DNA of 64,000 bases, from contig NZ_CP108081.1 of the NCBI RefSeq assembly GCF_036182465.1, positions 10,230,001 through 10,294,000 on the forward strand, in the 5' to 3' direction. This stretch comes from Streptomyces sp. NBC_00258 (GTDB taxonomy: Bacteria > Actinomycetota > Actinomycetes > Streptomycetales > Streptomycetaceae). Below are positions 39,503 through 47,619 of this stretch, in pieces (position 1 is the stretch's first letter; each line of letters opens with the position of its first letter). A program made the translations under genes and the position numbers. The notes beneath the pieces were generated by a model. It did no database searches and was not told the DNA's origin. It saw nothing but the letters and a program-made list of their open reading frames with translations.

Positions 39503-40062
39503 CGGCAGCGAACGGGCGGGCGGCGGGTGGAGGAGGCGCGGCACACAGAGGGGCGGCCGCGGGGGACACCCTCGCCGCGGTGGTACGGCAGTGGCAGACG
39601 GTCCACCCCGACCTCGACACCGGCCCCATGGAGATCATCGGCCGCATCAACCGCTGTGCCGCACTCCTTCAGCAGGCCGAGGACGCGCCACTGCGACACG
39701 CCGGACTCACCCGCCCGGAGTTCGACCTCCTCGGCGCCCTGCGCCGCACCGGCCTGGAACTGACCCCCGGTGAGCTGGCCCGTGAGACCTTCTCCTCCGG
39801 CGCCGCCGTCACCAAGCGGCTCAAGCAGCTGACCGAGCGCGGCCTGGTCGAGCGCCGGGGCGACACCCGCGACCGACGCGTCGCCCATGTGCGCCTCACC
39901 GACGCCGGACGCGACCTGGTCGACTCCATCCTGCCCGAGCAGCTCTCGTACGAGACCGCGGTGCTTTCCGGGGTGGACGGCACCGTGCAGCGGGAACTCG
40001 CCTCGCTGCTGGGCGAGTTGCTGGTCCAGCTGGAGGGCCGGCTGCGCGCCCCGCGCGGCTGA
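39499..40062 (+). CDS. MarR-family regulator
   Basis: 187-residue winged-helix repressor. After a Gly/Ala-rich start the HTH is at about 75-125: GLTRPEFDLLGALRRTGLELTPGELARETFSSGAAVTKRLKQLTERGLVERRGDTRDRRVAHVRLTDAG, with the wing DTRDRR typical of MarR. It overlaps the FUSC gene by 4 bp and presumably represses the operon through the palindrome at 37814, in response to an aromatic compound exported by FUSC. Confidence 0.93.
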   Translation: MTAANGRAAGGGGAAHRGAAAGDTLAAVVRQWQTVHPDLDTGPMEIIGRINRCAALLQQAEDAPLRHAGLTRPEFDLLGALRRTGLELTPGELARETFSSGAAVTKRLKQLTERGLVERRGDTRDRRVAHVRLTDAGRDLVDSILPEQLSYETAVLSGVDGTVQRELASLLGELLVQLEGRLRAPRG

Positions 40063-40095
40063 CACCTCACCGTCGGCAGCGTCAAGTCATGACCA

Positions 40096-40115
40096 CGAGG
40101 GCTCCCTAACCCTCG
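40096..40115. terminator. small hairpin between marR and VOC gene
   Basis: CGAGGG / CCCTCG arms with an 8-base loop, between two convergent genes; its right arm includes the last codons of the VOC gene. Weak by itself. Confidence 0.4.
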
Positions 40116-40870
40116 TCGCCCGCCCTGTAGATGCCGAACACCGCGCCCTGCGGGTCCCGGAGCACCGCGATGCGAGGCCCCTCCGGGACCGACGTGGGTT
40201 CCATGAGGACGCCACCGCCCGCCTGCGTACTCGCCTCGGCGGTGGCTCCGACGTCCTCGACGGCGAAGTACGGCAGCCAGTGCGAGGGCACCTCGTGCGG
40301 GAACTTGTCGCCCATCTCCACCATGCCGCCGAAGTCGGCGCCGTCGATGCCCCACTGCGTGTAGTGCTCCGAGGCGTTGACGGTCCAGCCGAACACCGTC
40401 GTGTAGAAGGCGGTGGCCAAGTCGGGGGTACGCGTCATCAGCTCGACCCAGCCGAGCGCGCCGGGGGCGTTGAACAGACCGGCGCCGGAGAAGGAGTGCG
40501 CCTGCCAGAGCTGGAGGACCGCTCCTCCCGGGTCGGCCACCACCGCGAAGCGGCCCAGGTCGAAGACGTCCATCGGCTCCATGACGACCGCGCCGCCCGC
40601 GTCCCGTACCGCCCGCACGGTCGCGTCCGCGTCGGGCACCGCGAACGACACGTTCCAGGCGACCGGCTGCGACTCCTGGAACAGCGGGGTCAGGGCGGCC
40701 ACCGACGCGTCGCCGAGGTGCGCGAGCGTGTAGCCGCCCGCCTCCGCGCGCGGATCCGTCTCCGGGCGCCAGCCGAAGACATCGGCGTAGAACCGCTTGG
40801 CCGCCTCCAGGTCACTGGTCCCCAGTTCGGTCCAGCAGGGCCCGCCGGGCACCGGCTTGTCCAGTTTCAT
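40106..40870 (-). CDS. two-domain VOC (glyoxalase-like) protein
   Basis: 254 residues formed by two glyoxalase/bleomycin-resistance domains in tandem (about 8-125 and 135-250), each with DLEAAKRFYADVFGW- or DLATAFYTTVFGW-type opening and a DPGGAVLQLWQ or DPQGAVFGIY ending. This is the typical Streptomyces VOC protein, often of unknown substrate; His and Glu metal ligands are only partly kept (WTELGTSD, WVELMTRT). ATG 40870 has AGAAGG upstream; the open frame extends to 40987 without a site. Confidence 0.9.
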   Translation of the reverse strand: MKLDKPVPGGPCWTELGTSDLEAAKRFYADVFGWRPETDPRAEAGGYTLAHLGDASVAALTPLFQESQPVAWNVSFAVPDADATVRAVRDAGGAVVMEPMDVFDLGRFAVVADPGGAVLQLWQAHSFSGAGLFNAPGALGWVELMTRTPDLATAFYTTVFGWTVNASEHYTQWGIDGADFGGMVEMGDKFPHEVPSHWLPYFAVEDVGATAEASTQAGGGVLMEPTSVPEGPRIAVLRDPQGAVFGIYRAGDEG

Positions 40871-41073
40871 GGCCGACCTTCTTTCCGGCTTCCGAATTTC
40901 CGGCGTGAGCACGTCAGGAGTGCGACGGGCTCCTCCTGGCACGCTAGTCCCGGCCATCCGCCCCGTCGAGCCGACGGAAAACCACATGGCGGGACCGCCC
41001 GGTGAGGCGTACTCTCGCCCGCGTACCGCACCTCATGGCGGCCTCCTCATGTACCCGATCCGGAGGTCTCCGC

Positions 41074-41979
41074 ATGCCCGCGCTCACGGTGCGTCCCTTC
41101 CATCGCGACGACCGCGACCAGCTCACCGAACTCGTCAACGCGCATGTCGCCGCTGTCGTCCCCGGTGTCTCCGTCTCCGTGAACACCGTGCTCAGCGGTA
41201 TGACACGGCAGCCGGACGAGTTCATCACCGACCCGTGGGTGGCCGAGCGGATCACGCTCGTCGCCGAGCAGCGCCGGTACGTGGTGGCAGGCGCGCATCT
41301 CCTGCGCTACCGCGCCGACACCGAGGTCGGTGAGAGCTTCCGGGACGCCGGCGCGATCGACTGGTTCGTCTGCCATCCGCCCGCCTCCTTCTGGCCGGAC
41401 TCCGACCAGGCCTCCGATCTGCTGATGGCGGCCTGTCTGGCCCAGCTGGCCCGCTGGAACGTCCGACTCCGATACGCCGACGGATCCCTGCCCGCACCCG
41501 TCGTCTACGGACTGCCACGGCCCTGGCCGCACATCCGCGCCGCCTACGAACGGGCCGGCTTCCGGCACACGGGCGACACGGAGGTCATCCTGATCGCCGA
41601 CGTGGCCGATCTGCCGTCGTTCACACCCCTGCCCGGAGTCTCGGTCGACCGCACGCTCGGCGAGTGCGGCACCCGCTTCACGGCACACGCCGACGGGCGC
41701 GTACTCGGCTTCATCGAGGTCGACACCGCCCTGGACCGCCCCGAACGGCACTCGCGCAGCGGCGGCCTCGCCGACATCGGCAACCTCCACGTCGAGCACC
41801 CGGTGGACGGCCTGGAGAACTGGCTCCTCGCCCAGGCCGCCCACTGGCTGCGGCTCTCGGGAGTACGGCGGCTCTTCGCGTACGAGGCCGCCGGCGCCGT
41901 GGAAGCGATCAGCCGGCTGACGGGCGCCGGGTTTCGCGAGCTGACGCGCACGGATCGTGGGTGGGAGCACCTTCCGTAG
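41074..41979 (+). CDS. GNAT-family N-acetyltransferase
   Basis: 301-residue acetyltransferase with two GNAT-like parts. The N-terminal half covers RPFHRDDRDQLTELVNAHV through YERAGFRHTGDTEV; the C-terminal half GFIEVDTALDRPERHSRSGGLADIGNLHVEHPVDGLENWLLAQAAHWLRLSGVRRLFAYEAAGAVEAISRLTGAGFREL. The acetyl-CoA loop (R/Q-x-x-G-x-G/A) is weak. The substrate is unknown. ATG 41074 is set by GGAGGT 6 bp upstream; open sequence to 41002 lacks one. Confidence 0.82.
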   Translation: MPALTVRPFHRDDRDQLTELVNAHVAAVVPGVSVSVNTVLSGMTRQPDEFITDPWVAERITLVAEQRRYVVAGAHLLRYRADTEVGESFRDAGAIDWFVCHPPASFWPDSDQASDLLMAACLAQLARWNVRLRYADGSLPAPVVYGLPRPWPHIRAAYERAGFRHTGDTEVILIADVADLPSFTPLPGVSVDRTLGECGTRFTAHADGRVLGFIEVDTALDRPERHSRSGGLADIGNLHVEHPVDGLENWLLAQAAHWLRLSGVRRLFAYEAAGAVEAISRLTGAGFRELTRTDRGWEHLP

Positions 41980-42056
41980 GGCCCCACGCGCCACCGCGCC
42001 GCCCGGCCGGCGCCGGTGCCGTGCTCGACCGCACGACGAGTTCGGTTGAACTGTCC

Positions 42057-43109
42057 CTATCGGTTGGGGAGTTGAGCCGAGGACGAGGTGGCGGACATCG
42101 TGGCGCCCAGGTCCACACCGCCGACCGGGCGGAGCAATCGCGCAGGGGCGTCCTGATCGCGGAGGCTGGGGGCCGTACCGTCCCACCAGTCGGCGTTGCC
42201 GTCCTCGATACAGCGCAGCAGGACCCCTTCGCGCAGCGCCCAGGGGCAGAGGGTCATCTCGTCGATGCCCATCAGCTTCATCGTGGTGTGCGCGACGATC
42301 GCCCCGGCCAGGGACTGACCGGCACGCGCGGGGGATATGCCGGGCAGGAGGGCGCGATCGGCGGCCGGCAGCACCGACAGCCGCTCGACGGCCACGCGGA
42401 GGTCGGTACGGGTGATGCCGCGCGGGGTGAAGGGCCCCGACCGGCCCGGGGCCGCGCCGCACAGCCGGCCCAGCTGCTGGAGCGTACGCGAGGTGGCGAC
42501 CGTCGTACGCGGCGCCTCCCAGCGGATACGGGCCGCAACGTCACGCAGCTGGTGGCGCACGTGCCGACGCAGCAGCTTGGCCCGGCGGAGCGACGGCGGG
42601 TCCTGGCCACGGAAGAACTCGCGGGTCAGCCGGCTGGCCCCCAGCGGCAGCGAGATCGCGAAGTCCGGCAGCTTGCTCCGGCCGAAGGCCACCTCCAGCG
42701 TGCCGCCCCCGATGTCCAGCATGGCCAGCGGCCCCGCGCGCCAGCCCATCCAGCGCCGTGCCGCCAGGAAGGTCAGCTCCGCCTCGACCTCGCCGGGCAG
42801 CACATGCAGTGGCACCCCCGCCTCCGCGGTGACCCGCCCGAGGATCTCGGTGCGGTTGGGGGCGTCCCGCACGATCGCCGTGGCGAAGGCGAAGGGCTGG
42901 GCCACCCCCCACCGTCTGCCTTCCGACCGGGCGTCCGCCACCGCCTCCACCAGCCGGTTCACCTGTTCCTTCGGCAGGTGACCGCCCCGCTCGACATGGT
43001 CGGAGAGCCTCAGCCGGCGCTTGGCCGTGTGCACGGGGAGTGGAACGGCTCCGTCCGTTTCCGCGATGACGAGCCTTACCGTGTTCGAGCCGACGTCCAG
43101 TACACCCAT
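42057..43109 (-). CDS. Ppx/GppA family phosphatase
   Basis: 350-residue actin-like phosphatase acting on polyphosphate or (p)ppGpp. Motif VLDVGSNTVRLVIAE (about 3-17), FAFATAIVRDAPNR with the catalytic Glu region VLPGEVEAELTFLAA (about 105-120), and LAMLDIGGGTLEVAFGR (about 130-146), then SLPLGASRLTREFF. The length suits the short actinobacterial Ppx-like type without the HD domain. Two ATGs are in frame: 43115 and 43109; the second has GAGAGGGG at better spacing. It is divergent from the DUF6479 gene. Confidence 0.92.
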   Translation of the reverse strand: MGVLDVGSNTVRLVIAETDGAVPLPVHTAKRRLRLSDHVERGGHLPKEQVNRLVEAVADARSEGRRWGVAQPFAFATAIVRDAPNRTEILGRVTAEAGVPLHVLPGEVEAELTFLAARRWMGWRAGPLAMLDIGGGTLEVAFGRSKLPDFAISLPLGASRLTREFFRGQDPPSLRRAKLLRRHVRHQLRDVAARIRWEAPRTTVATSRTLQQLGRLCGAAPGRSGPFTPRGITRTDLRVAVERLSVLPAADRALLPGISPARAGQSLAGAIVAHTTMKLMGIDEMTLCPWALREGVLLRCIEDGNADWWDGTAPSLRDQDAPARLLRPVGGVDLGATMSATSSSAQLPNR

Positions 43110-43196
43110 TCGCATCCCCTCTCCGTACCCTTGGCGGCCCCGGGCACACCGTCGCTGGACCACCGGTGAGGCGCTGTTTGAGCCGTTCTGTGGGGG

Positions 43197-43202
43197 TACT
43201 CT
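43197..43202 (+). promoter_or_regulatory. -10 box of the DUF6479 gene
   Basis: TACTCT, 7 bp before ATG 43210, which itself has no ribosome-binding site; a leaderless mRNA is likely. No clear -35 box. Confidence 0.4.
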
Positions 43203-43209
43203 GGCCTTT

Positions 43210-43572
43210 ATGGACACCTTCGGCAGGGAGATAGCCATCCCCCACGAAGTCGTGGCCGGTTCGGCACCCTTCGTGGTGGGGCTTCTGATCACGGCGATGC
43301 TGGTCGTCGCGGTGTGGTGGGGGATGCGGGTGCGCGCCCGGGAACCCGGTCCGCCACGCCCCGAGGACCACCCCCATCTGCCCGAGGGCGGCGCGGTCCA
43401 CGAGATCAGTGAGATGCGCGAGCCCGACGAGATGCCGCACAACGGCAGGGTCCTCACCCCGCACGAACTGCACGGCAACGTCTCCTCGCGCCGCGCCAAG
43501 GACCAGAAGCGGCCGATCTGGGGCCGCAACAGCAGCGGCGGCTTCGGCAGCGGCGGGCTCGGCCACCACTGA
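43210..43572 (+). CDS. DUF6479 single-helix membrane protein
   Basis: 120 residues. One membrane helix at about 19-38 (SAPFVVGLLITAMLVVAVWW) follows a short outside N-terminus; the rest is a cytoplasmic, charged and disordered tail with EHPHLPEGG-like, ISEMREPDEMPHN and RVLTPHELHGNVSSRRAKDQ segments, ending in Gly/Ser/His. Function is unknown; it is a family restricted to Streptomyces and relatives. The ATG at 43210 lies 7 bp after a -10 box. It is divergent from the Ppx gene. Confidence 0.87.
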   Translation: MDTFGREIAIPHEVVAGSAPFVVGLLITAMLVVAVWWGMRVRAREPGPPRPEDHPHLPEGGAVHEISEMREPDEMPHNGRVLTPHELHGNVSSRRAKDQKRPIWGRNSSGGFGSGGLGHH

Positions 43573-43641
43573 ACGAGCGCGCGTGACCGATGGGTTGGCC
43601 GGGGCGGATGGAGTCGGCTCAGGCCCGCCCCGGCAGGCGGT

Positions 43642-44649
43642 TCACGCGCGCCCCGGCAGCTCGCACACGACGATCCCCTTCTCCAGCAGGCTGCCCAGGA
43701 TCAGCATGCCGTCGTGCTCGTACACGCTGGTCACCATCCGGTAGCCCGCCCTGCGGCGCCTGAGGTCGTGGCGGACGCGGCCGCCCGGGCCGATGCCCAG
43801 CACGCGGGCAACGGGGAGAGGCCGGATCGGCAGGGGCCGGGCCGCTCGCCACGCCGCCCGTCGTACGCTCGCGGGAGCCCGACGCAGCCAGTCCAGGGGC
43901 GGTTGCCGCGGGCCTGCCAGGGCGATCCACACCGTGCCGTCCGCGCCGCGGGAGAGGTTGTCCGGGAAACCGGGGAGGTTCTCGACCAGCGTGTCGCGCT
44001 GTCCGGCCCGCGGGCCGGACAGCCACAGCCGGGTGAGACGGTACGCACCGGTCTCGGCCACGGCGACCCAGGACTCGTCCTCGGCCAGCACGACTCCGTT
44101 CGCGAAGTCCAGGTCGTCCAGCAGGACCTCGGGCTCGCCACCGCCGGGCGGGAGCCGCAGGAGCCGTCCCGTCGCCGTCCGCTCCATCAGGTCGCCGAGC
44201 CACTCCTGAAGCCCGAAACGCCTGCTGGAGGCCGTGAAGTACACGGTCCCGTCCGTGGCCGCGACCGCGTTGCTGCAGAACCGCAACGGCTCACCCGCCA
44301 CACGGTCGACCAGAACCTCGATCCTCCCCGCGGAAGGAGAGGAGGACCCGGAGCCGGCCTCCGGCGTGACCCGCAGCAGCCCGCGCTCCGCGTCGCAGAC
44401 CAACAGCCGCCCGTCCGGCAGGACTTCGAGCCCCAGCGGGCGCCCTCCCGTCCGCGCGATCTGCTCCACACGGGCGGGGCCGCGCGGCCGGACGCGGAGA
44501 ATGCGGCCGTCGGCCACGCCCGTGATCACACGGCCTTCATGGTCGACGACGACATCCTCGGGACCTGTGCCACCGAGGGGGATCGGACGAAGGGGCGGCA
44601 GGACGCCGGGCCCCGCGGTGCGAGCTGTCACGGAGAGTCGCGGTGTCAT
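43642..44649 (-). CDS. SMP-30/strictosidine-synthase-like beta-propeller
   Basis: 335-residue six-bladed propeller of the SMP-30/gluconolactonase and strictosidine-synthase-like group. GPEDVVVDHEGRVITGVADGRILRV (about 29-53), GLEVLPDGRLLVCDAERGLLRV, CSNAVAATDGTVYFTASS, FANGVVLAEDESWVAVAETGAYRLTRLWL and GFPDNLSRGADGTVWIALAG are the blade repeats. The Asn-Glu-Asp calcium set is partly recognisable (E32, N121, N185, D235-like). Substrate and location are not clear; there is no signal peptide. The ATG at 44649 has no strong ribosome site. Confidence 0.85.
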   Translation of the reverse strand: MTPRLSVTARTAGPGVLPPLRPIPLGGTGPEDVVVDHEGRVITGVADGRILRVRPRGPARVEQIARTGGRPLGLEVLPDGRLLVCDAERGLLRVTPEAGSGSSSPSAGRIEVLVDRVAGEPLRFCSNAVAATDGTVYFTASSRRFGLQEWLGDLMERTATGRLLRLPPGGGEPEVLLDDLDFANGVVLAEDESWVAVAETGAYRLTRLWLSGPRAGQRDTLVENLPGFPDNLSRGADGTVWIALAGPRQPPLDWLRRAPASVRRAAWRAARPLPIRPLPVARVLGIGPGGRVRHDLRRRRAGYRMVTSVYEHDGMLILGSLLEKGIVVCELPGRA

Positions 44650-44802
44650 GAGAAGCGTTCTGCCCGTATGAGGCGCCGCAACTCCTCGACGCGTCCATAC
44701 GCCCTCGTGCGGGCCCCGAGGCCCAGGAGACCACGCGCTCGCCGTCGGTCTCGCGAGAGCCAGAGCCTGGGCGGGGTCAGGAGCAGTCGGGCCGTTCGGC
44801 AG

Positions 44803-45045
44803 TCAGCGGTTCCGCAAAGCCTTGATCAGCTCGTCCTTCGACATCGACGAGCGGCCCTCGACGCCGACCTTCTTCGCCTCGTCGTACAGATCCTGCTTCG
44901 ACTGTTCCTCGTACGGGCCGCTCCTGCCGCCCTTGCGTGAGGAGGATTTCGGACTGTTGGCGATCCGTGCCGCCTTCTCCTTGCCCGCGCCCTCGCGGCG
45001 CAGCGCCTGGTAGGTCTTCTCGTCCTTGATCTGCGACCTGGGCAT
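44803..45045 (-). CDS. 80-residue DUF7218/Rho-N-like protein
   Basis: Small basic protein. The N-terminus MPRSQIKDEKTYQALRREGAGKEKAARIAN is a conserved helical block, then a Ser/Lys-rich linker, then SKQDLYDEAKKVGVEGRSSMSKDELIKALRNR, a Rho-termination-factor N-terminal-like (SAP-like) HeH fold that binds nucleic acid. Such proteins are common in actinobacteria and soil bacteria; their role is unproven, possibly nucleoid or stress related. The start ATG 45045 is supported by the conserved N-terminus; the ribosome site AGGGAA is moderate. Confidence 0.85.
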   Translation of the reverse strand: MPRSQIKDEKTYQALRREGAGKEKAARIANSPKSSSRKGGRSGPYEEQSKQDLYDEAKKVGVEGRSSMSKDELIKALRNR

Positions 45046-45153
45046 GGATTCCCTGCCTCCGCTCGTCCGGGGACCGAACCGTCGCGCGGCGCCACCCATG
45101 GCGCCGCCCGGCGGGGGACGTTTCGGGTACCCCCGACCGGCCACTCGGAACAC

Positions 45154-46119
45154 ATGGCACACATCGGATACACGATGATGACCGAGCAGGCCGGCCCCCG
45201 TGACCTCGTACAACACGTGGTGGCCGCCGAACGGGCCGGATTCGACTTCTCGGTCACGTCCGACCACTACTTCCCCTGGCTGGAGGAGCAGGGGCACGCC
45301 CCGTACGCGTGGAGCGTCCTCGGCGCCGCGGCGCAGGCCACCTCCACCATCCCCCTCATGACGTACGTGACCTGCCCGACGACCCGCTACCACCCGGCGG
45401 TCGTCGCCCAGAAGGCCGCCACCACGCAACTGCTCGCCGAGGGCCGCTTCCGGCTCGGACTCGGTTCCGGCGAGAACCTCAACGAGCATGTGGTGGGCGG
45501 TGGCTGGCCGGCCGCCCATGTGCGGCTCGAGATGCTGGAAGAGGCCGTGGAGATCATCCGCGCGCTCTTCGACGGCAAGAACGTCAACCACCACGGCCCG
45601 CACTTCGACGTGGAGAACGCCCGGCTCTTCGACCTGCCGGACGAGCCGACCCCGATCGGCATCGCAGTCTCGGGCGAACGCTCCTGCGCCCTCGCCGGCC
45701 GGCTGGCCGACCTGGTGATAGCCACCGAGCCGAAGGCCGAACTGGTCGACTCCTTCGAACGGCACGGCGGCAGTGGCAAGCCCAAGGTGGGCCAACTGCC
45801 CATCTGCTACGACCCCGACAAGGACGCCGCGGTCCGGCGGGCCCACGAACAGTTCCGCTGGTCGCTGGGCGGCTGGCCGGTCAACTCCGAACTGCCCGGC
45901 CCGGCGAGCTTCGACACGGCCACCCAGTACACCCGCCCCGAGGACATCGCGGAGACGATTCCGTGCGGCGACGACGTCGACACCTTCGTCGAGGCCGTAC
46001 GCCCCTACGTCACCGCCGGATTCACCGAGATAGCCCTGGTCCAGGTCGGCGGCGACCACCAACTCCCCTTCCTGGACTGGGCCGAGAAGAAACTGCTCCC
46101 CGCACTCAACGACCTCTGA
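45154..46119 (+). CDS. F420-dependent LLM-class oxidoreductase (TIGR03557-like)
   Basis: 321-residue TIM-barrel of the luciferase-like family using F420. HIGYTMMTEQAGPRDLVQHVVAAERAGFDFSVTSDHYFPW (about 3-42), MTYVTCPTTRYHPAVVAQKAATTQLLAEGRFRLGLGSGENLNEHVVGGGWP (about 69-119) and EIIRALFDGKNVNHHGPHFDVENARLFDLP are hallmarks of F420-dependent glucose-6-phosphate dehydrogenase-like enzymes. The real substrate is unknown. ATG 45154 lacks a strong ribosome site. A VOC gene follows 41 bp downstream on the same strand, with a stop-spanning repeat between. Confidence 0.92.
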   Translation: MAHIGYTMMTEQAGPRDLVQHVVAAERAGFDFSVTSDHYFPWLEEQGHAPYAWSVLGAAAQATSTIPLMTYVTCPTTRYHPAVVAQKAATTQLLAEGRFRLGLGSGENLNEHVVGGGWPAAHVRLEMLEEAVEIIRALFDGKNVNHHGPHFDVENARLFDLPDEPTPIGIAVSGERSCALAGRLADLVIATEPKAELVDSFERHGGSGKPKVGQLPICYDPDKDAAVRRAHEQFRWSLGGWPVNSELPGPASFDTATQYTRPEDIAETIPCGDDVDTFVEAVRPYVTAGFTEIALVQVGGDHQLPFLDWAEKKLLPALNDL

Positions 46120-46151
46120 GCCGACGACAAGACCTCCGAGCGGCCGACGAA
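46111..46151. repeat. 20-bp duplication spanning the LLM oxidoreductase stop
   Basis: GACCTCTGAG-CCGACGA (46111 onward) is repeated as GACCTCCGAGCGGCCGACGA (46131 onward). The first holds the last codons and TGA (46117-46119); the second has CGA there. It precedes the ATG of the VOC gene by 10 bp. Confidence 0.7.
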
Positions 46152-46160
46152 GGGACGATC

Positions 46161-46532
46161 ATGGCCATCGCCACCTACTGCCTCGTAGCCCTGGACTGCC
46201 CGGACCCACCGGCCCTCGCGGCGTTCTACGCCGGCGTACTCGGCGGTGAGGTCAAGCAGTACAACGACGACTGGTACGACCTCCACGTGCCCGGCGGACA
46301 CCGCATCTCCTTCCAGCGGGTCCCGGACCACCGCCCGCCGGACTGGCCGCACGCCGACGAGAACTCCCAGCAACTGCATCTGGACTTCACCGTGCCGGAC
46401 ATCGACGCGGCCGAGCCCCAGGTGCTCGCCCTCGGTGCCACCGCGCTCGATCTGGACGACAAGGACGGCAGCCGAGGCTGGCGGGTGTACGCGGACCCGG
46501 CCGGCCACCCGTTCTGCCTGTGCAAGGACTGA
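46161..46532 (+). CDS. single-domain VOC protein
   Basis: 123-residue glyoxalase-like domain: TYCLVALDCPDPPALAAFYAGVLGGEVKQYNDDWYDL, LHLDFTVPDIDAAEPQVLALGA and RVYADPAGHPFCLCKD. The substrate is unknown; similar proteins are annotated as glyoxalase-like in Streptomyces. ATG 46161 has AAGGGACG upstream. It likely shares a transcript with the F420-type oxidoreductase. Confidence 0.9.
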   Translation: MAIATYCLVALDCPDPPALAAFYAGVLGGEVKQYNDDWYDLHVPGGHRISFQRVPDHRPPDWPHADENSQQLHLDFTVPDIDAAEPQVLALGATALDLDDKDGSRGWRVYADPAGHPFCLCKD

Positions 46533-46587
46533 CCAAAAGCGCGACGGGCCTGCGCGACGGCCCAGGAGCCCCGCCGGAGCCGTCCGC

Positions 46588-46974
46588 TCAGGGCCGGTAC
46601 CGCAGCGGATGATCCGCCGGTACCTCCACCACCACGATCTCCGTTCCGTCCGGATCCGCGAGCCACATCTCGATCAGCCCCCACGGCTCCTTCACCGGCG
46701 GCCGGCGCACCTCGACGCCCGCGGCCACGAGTTCCTCGTACGCCGCCGTGACGTCCGCGACCTGGAGCCACAACTTGACGGCGGGGGAGGGCGGTTCCTC
46801 GGAGCGGCCCGCGACCTCCAGGAAACCGCCGCCGAGGAAGTAGACCGTGCCGCGCTCGGGACCCGTACCGAACTCCCGGTAGACGGGCAGGCCCAGCTTG
46901 TCGCCGTAGAAGGCGCGGGAGCGCTCGGGGTCGGTGGGGCGGAGCAAGGTCCGGCTGCTCAGTACATGCACCAT
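46588..46974 (-). CDS. single-domain VOC protein
   Basis: 128-residue glyoxalase/bleomycin-resistance fold: RTLLRPTDPERSRAFYGDKLGLPVYREFG, VYFLGGGFLEVAG, LWLQVADVTAAYEELVAAGVEVRRPPVKEPWGLIEMWLADPDGTEIVVVEVP. Its end WLADPDGTEIVVVEVP carries the usual Glu ligand position. It is divergent from the GNAT gene at 47046 and convergent with the VOC gene at 46161. Confidence 0.9.
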   Translation of the reverse strand: MVHVLSSRTLLRPTDPERSRAFYGDKLGLPVYREFGTGPERGTVYFLGGGFLEVAGRSEEPPSPAVKLWLQVADVTAAYEELVAAGVEVRRPPVKEPWGLIEMWLADPDGTEIVVVEVPADHPLRYRP

Positions 46975-47045
46975 GCGCCCGGAGCCTAGTGGGAGGGTTA
47001 CGCTCAGCGGTGCCCGAGCCGCGCCCGAGATCGGAGAACCGCTCC

Positions 47046-47585
47046 ATGGACACCGCCGCCACCGGACTGACGTTCCGCGACGCCACCGACGCCGACGTCG
47101 AGGCCCTCGTCGTGCTGATCGAGTCGGCCTACCGGGGAGACTCCAGCCGCACGGGGTGGACCACCGAGGCGGACATCCTGGAGGGTCAGCGGACCGACCC
47201 GGAGGGCGTACTGGCGGTCATCAAGTCCCCCGACAGCCGTCTGCTGACCGTCGAGCGCGACGGCACGGTGGTCGCCTGCTGTCAGCTCGAACACCGCGGT
47301 GACCACGCCTACTTCGGCATGTTCGCGGTCAGTCCCGCACTCCAGGGCGCGGGACTCGGCAAGGTGATCATCGCCGAGGCGGAGCGGTTCGCCCGCGAGA
47401 CCTGGGGCGTCAAGGAGATGCACATGACGGTGATCTCCGCACGCGAGGACCTCATCGCCTGGTACGAGCGGCGCGGCTACCGCCGTACGGGAAAGATGAC
47501 CCCCTTCCCGTACGGCGACGAGCGCTTCGGCATCCCGCAGCGCGACGACCTGCAGTTCGAGCTCCTGGTGAAGCCGCTCGCATAA
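47046..47585 (+). CDS. GNAT-family N-acetyltransferase
   Basis: 179-residue acetyltransferase. LTFRDATDADVEALVVLIESAYRG (about 8-31), then motif A FGMFAVSPALQGAGLGKVIIAEAERFARETWG (about 92-123) with the acetyl-CoA loop QGAGLG, and motif B VISAREDLIAWYERRGYRRTGKMTPFP. It resembles the actinobacterial GNAT acting on small amines or amino acids. ATG 47046 has GGAGAA 8 bp upstream. A 21-bp direct repeat follows its stop. Confidence 0.92.
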   Translation: MDTAATGLTFRDATDADVEALVVLIESAYRGDSSRTGWTTEADILEGQRTDPEGVLAVIKSPDSRLLTVERDGTVVACCQLEHRGDHAYFGMFAVSPALQGAGLGKVIIAEAERFARETWGVKEMHMTVISAREDLIAWYERRGYRRTGKMTPFPYGDERFGIPQRDDLQFELLVKPLA

Positions 47586-47586
47586 T

Positions 47587-47619
47587 CGTTACGCCGTGCG
47601 GCCCGGCCGTTACGCCGTG
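47587..47619. repeat. 21-bp-period duplication after the GNAT stop
   Basis: CGTTACGCCGTG at 47587-47598 and 47608-47619. The first starts 2 bp after the GNAT stop; the second contains the stop of the convergent GDPD gene (47610-47612). Confidence 0.75.

Noticed and set aside
37028..39544. 838-codon open frame on the minus strand
   Set aside because: Only the last 201 codons (DUF5134) look like protein; the rest is antisense to the FUSC gene.
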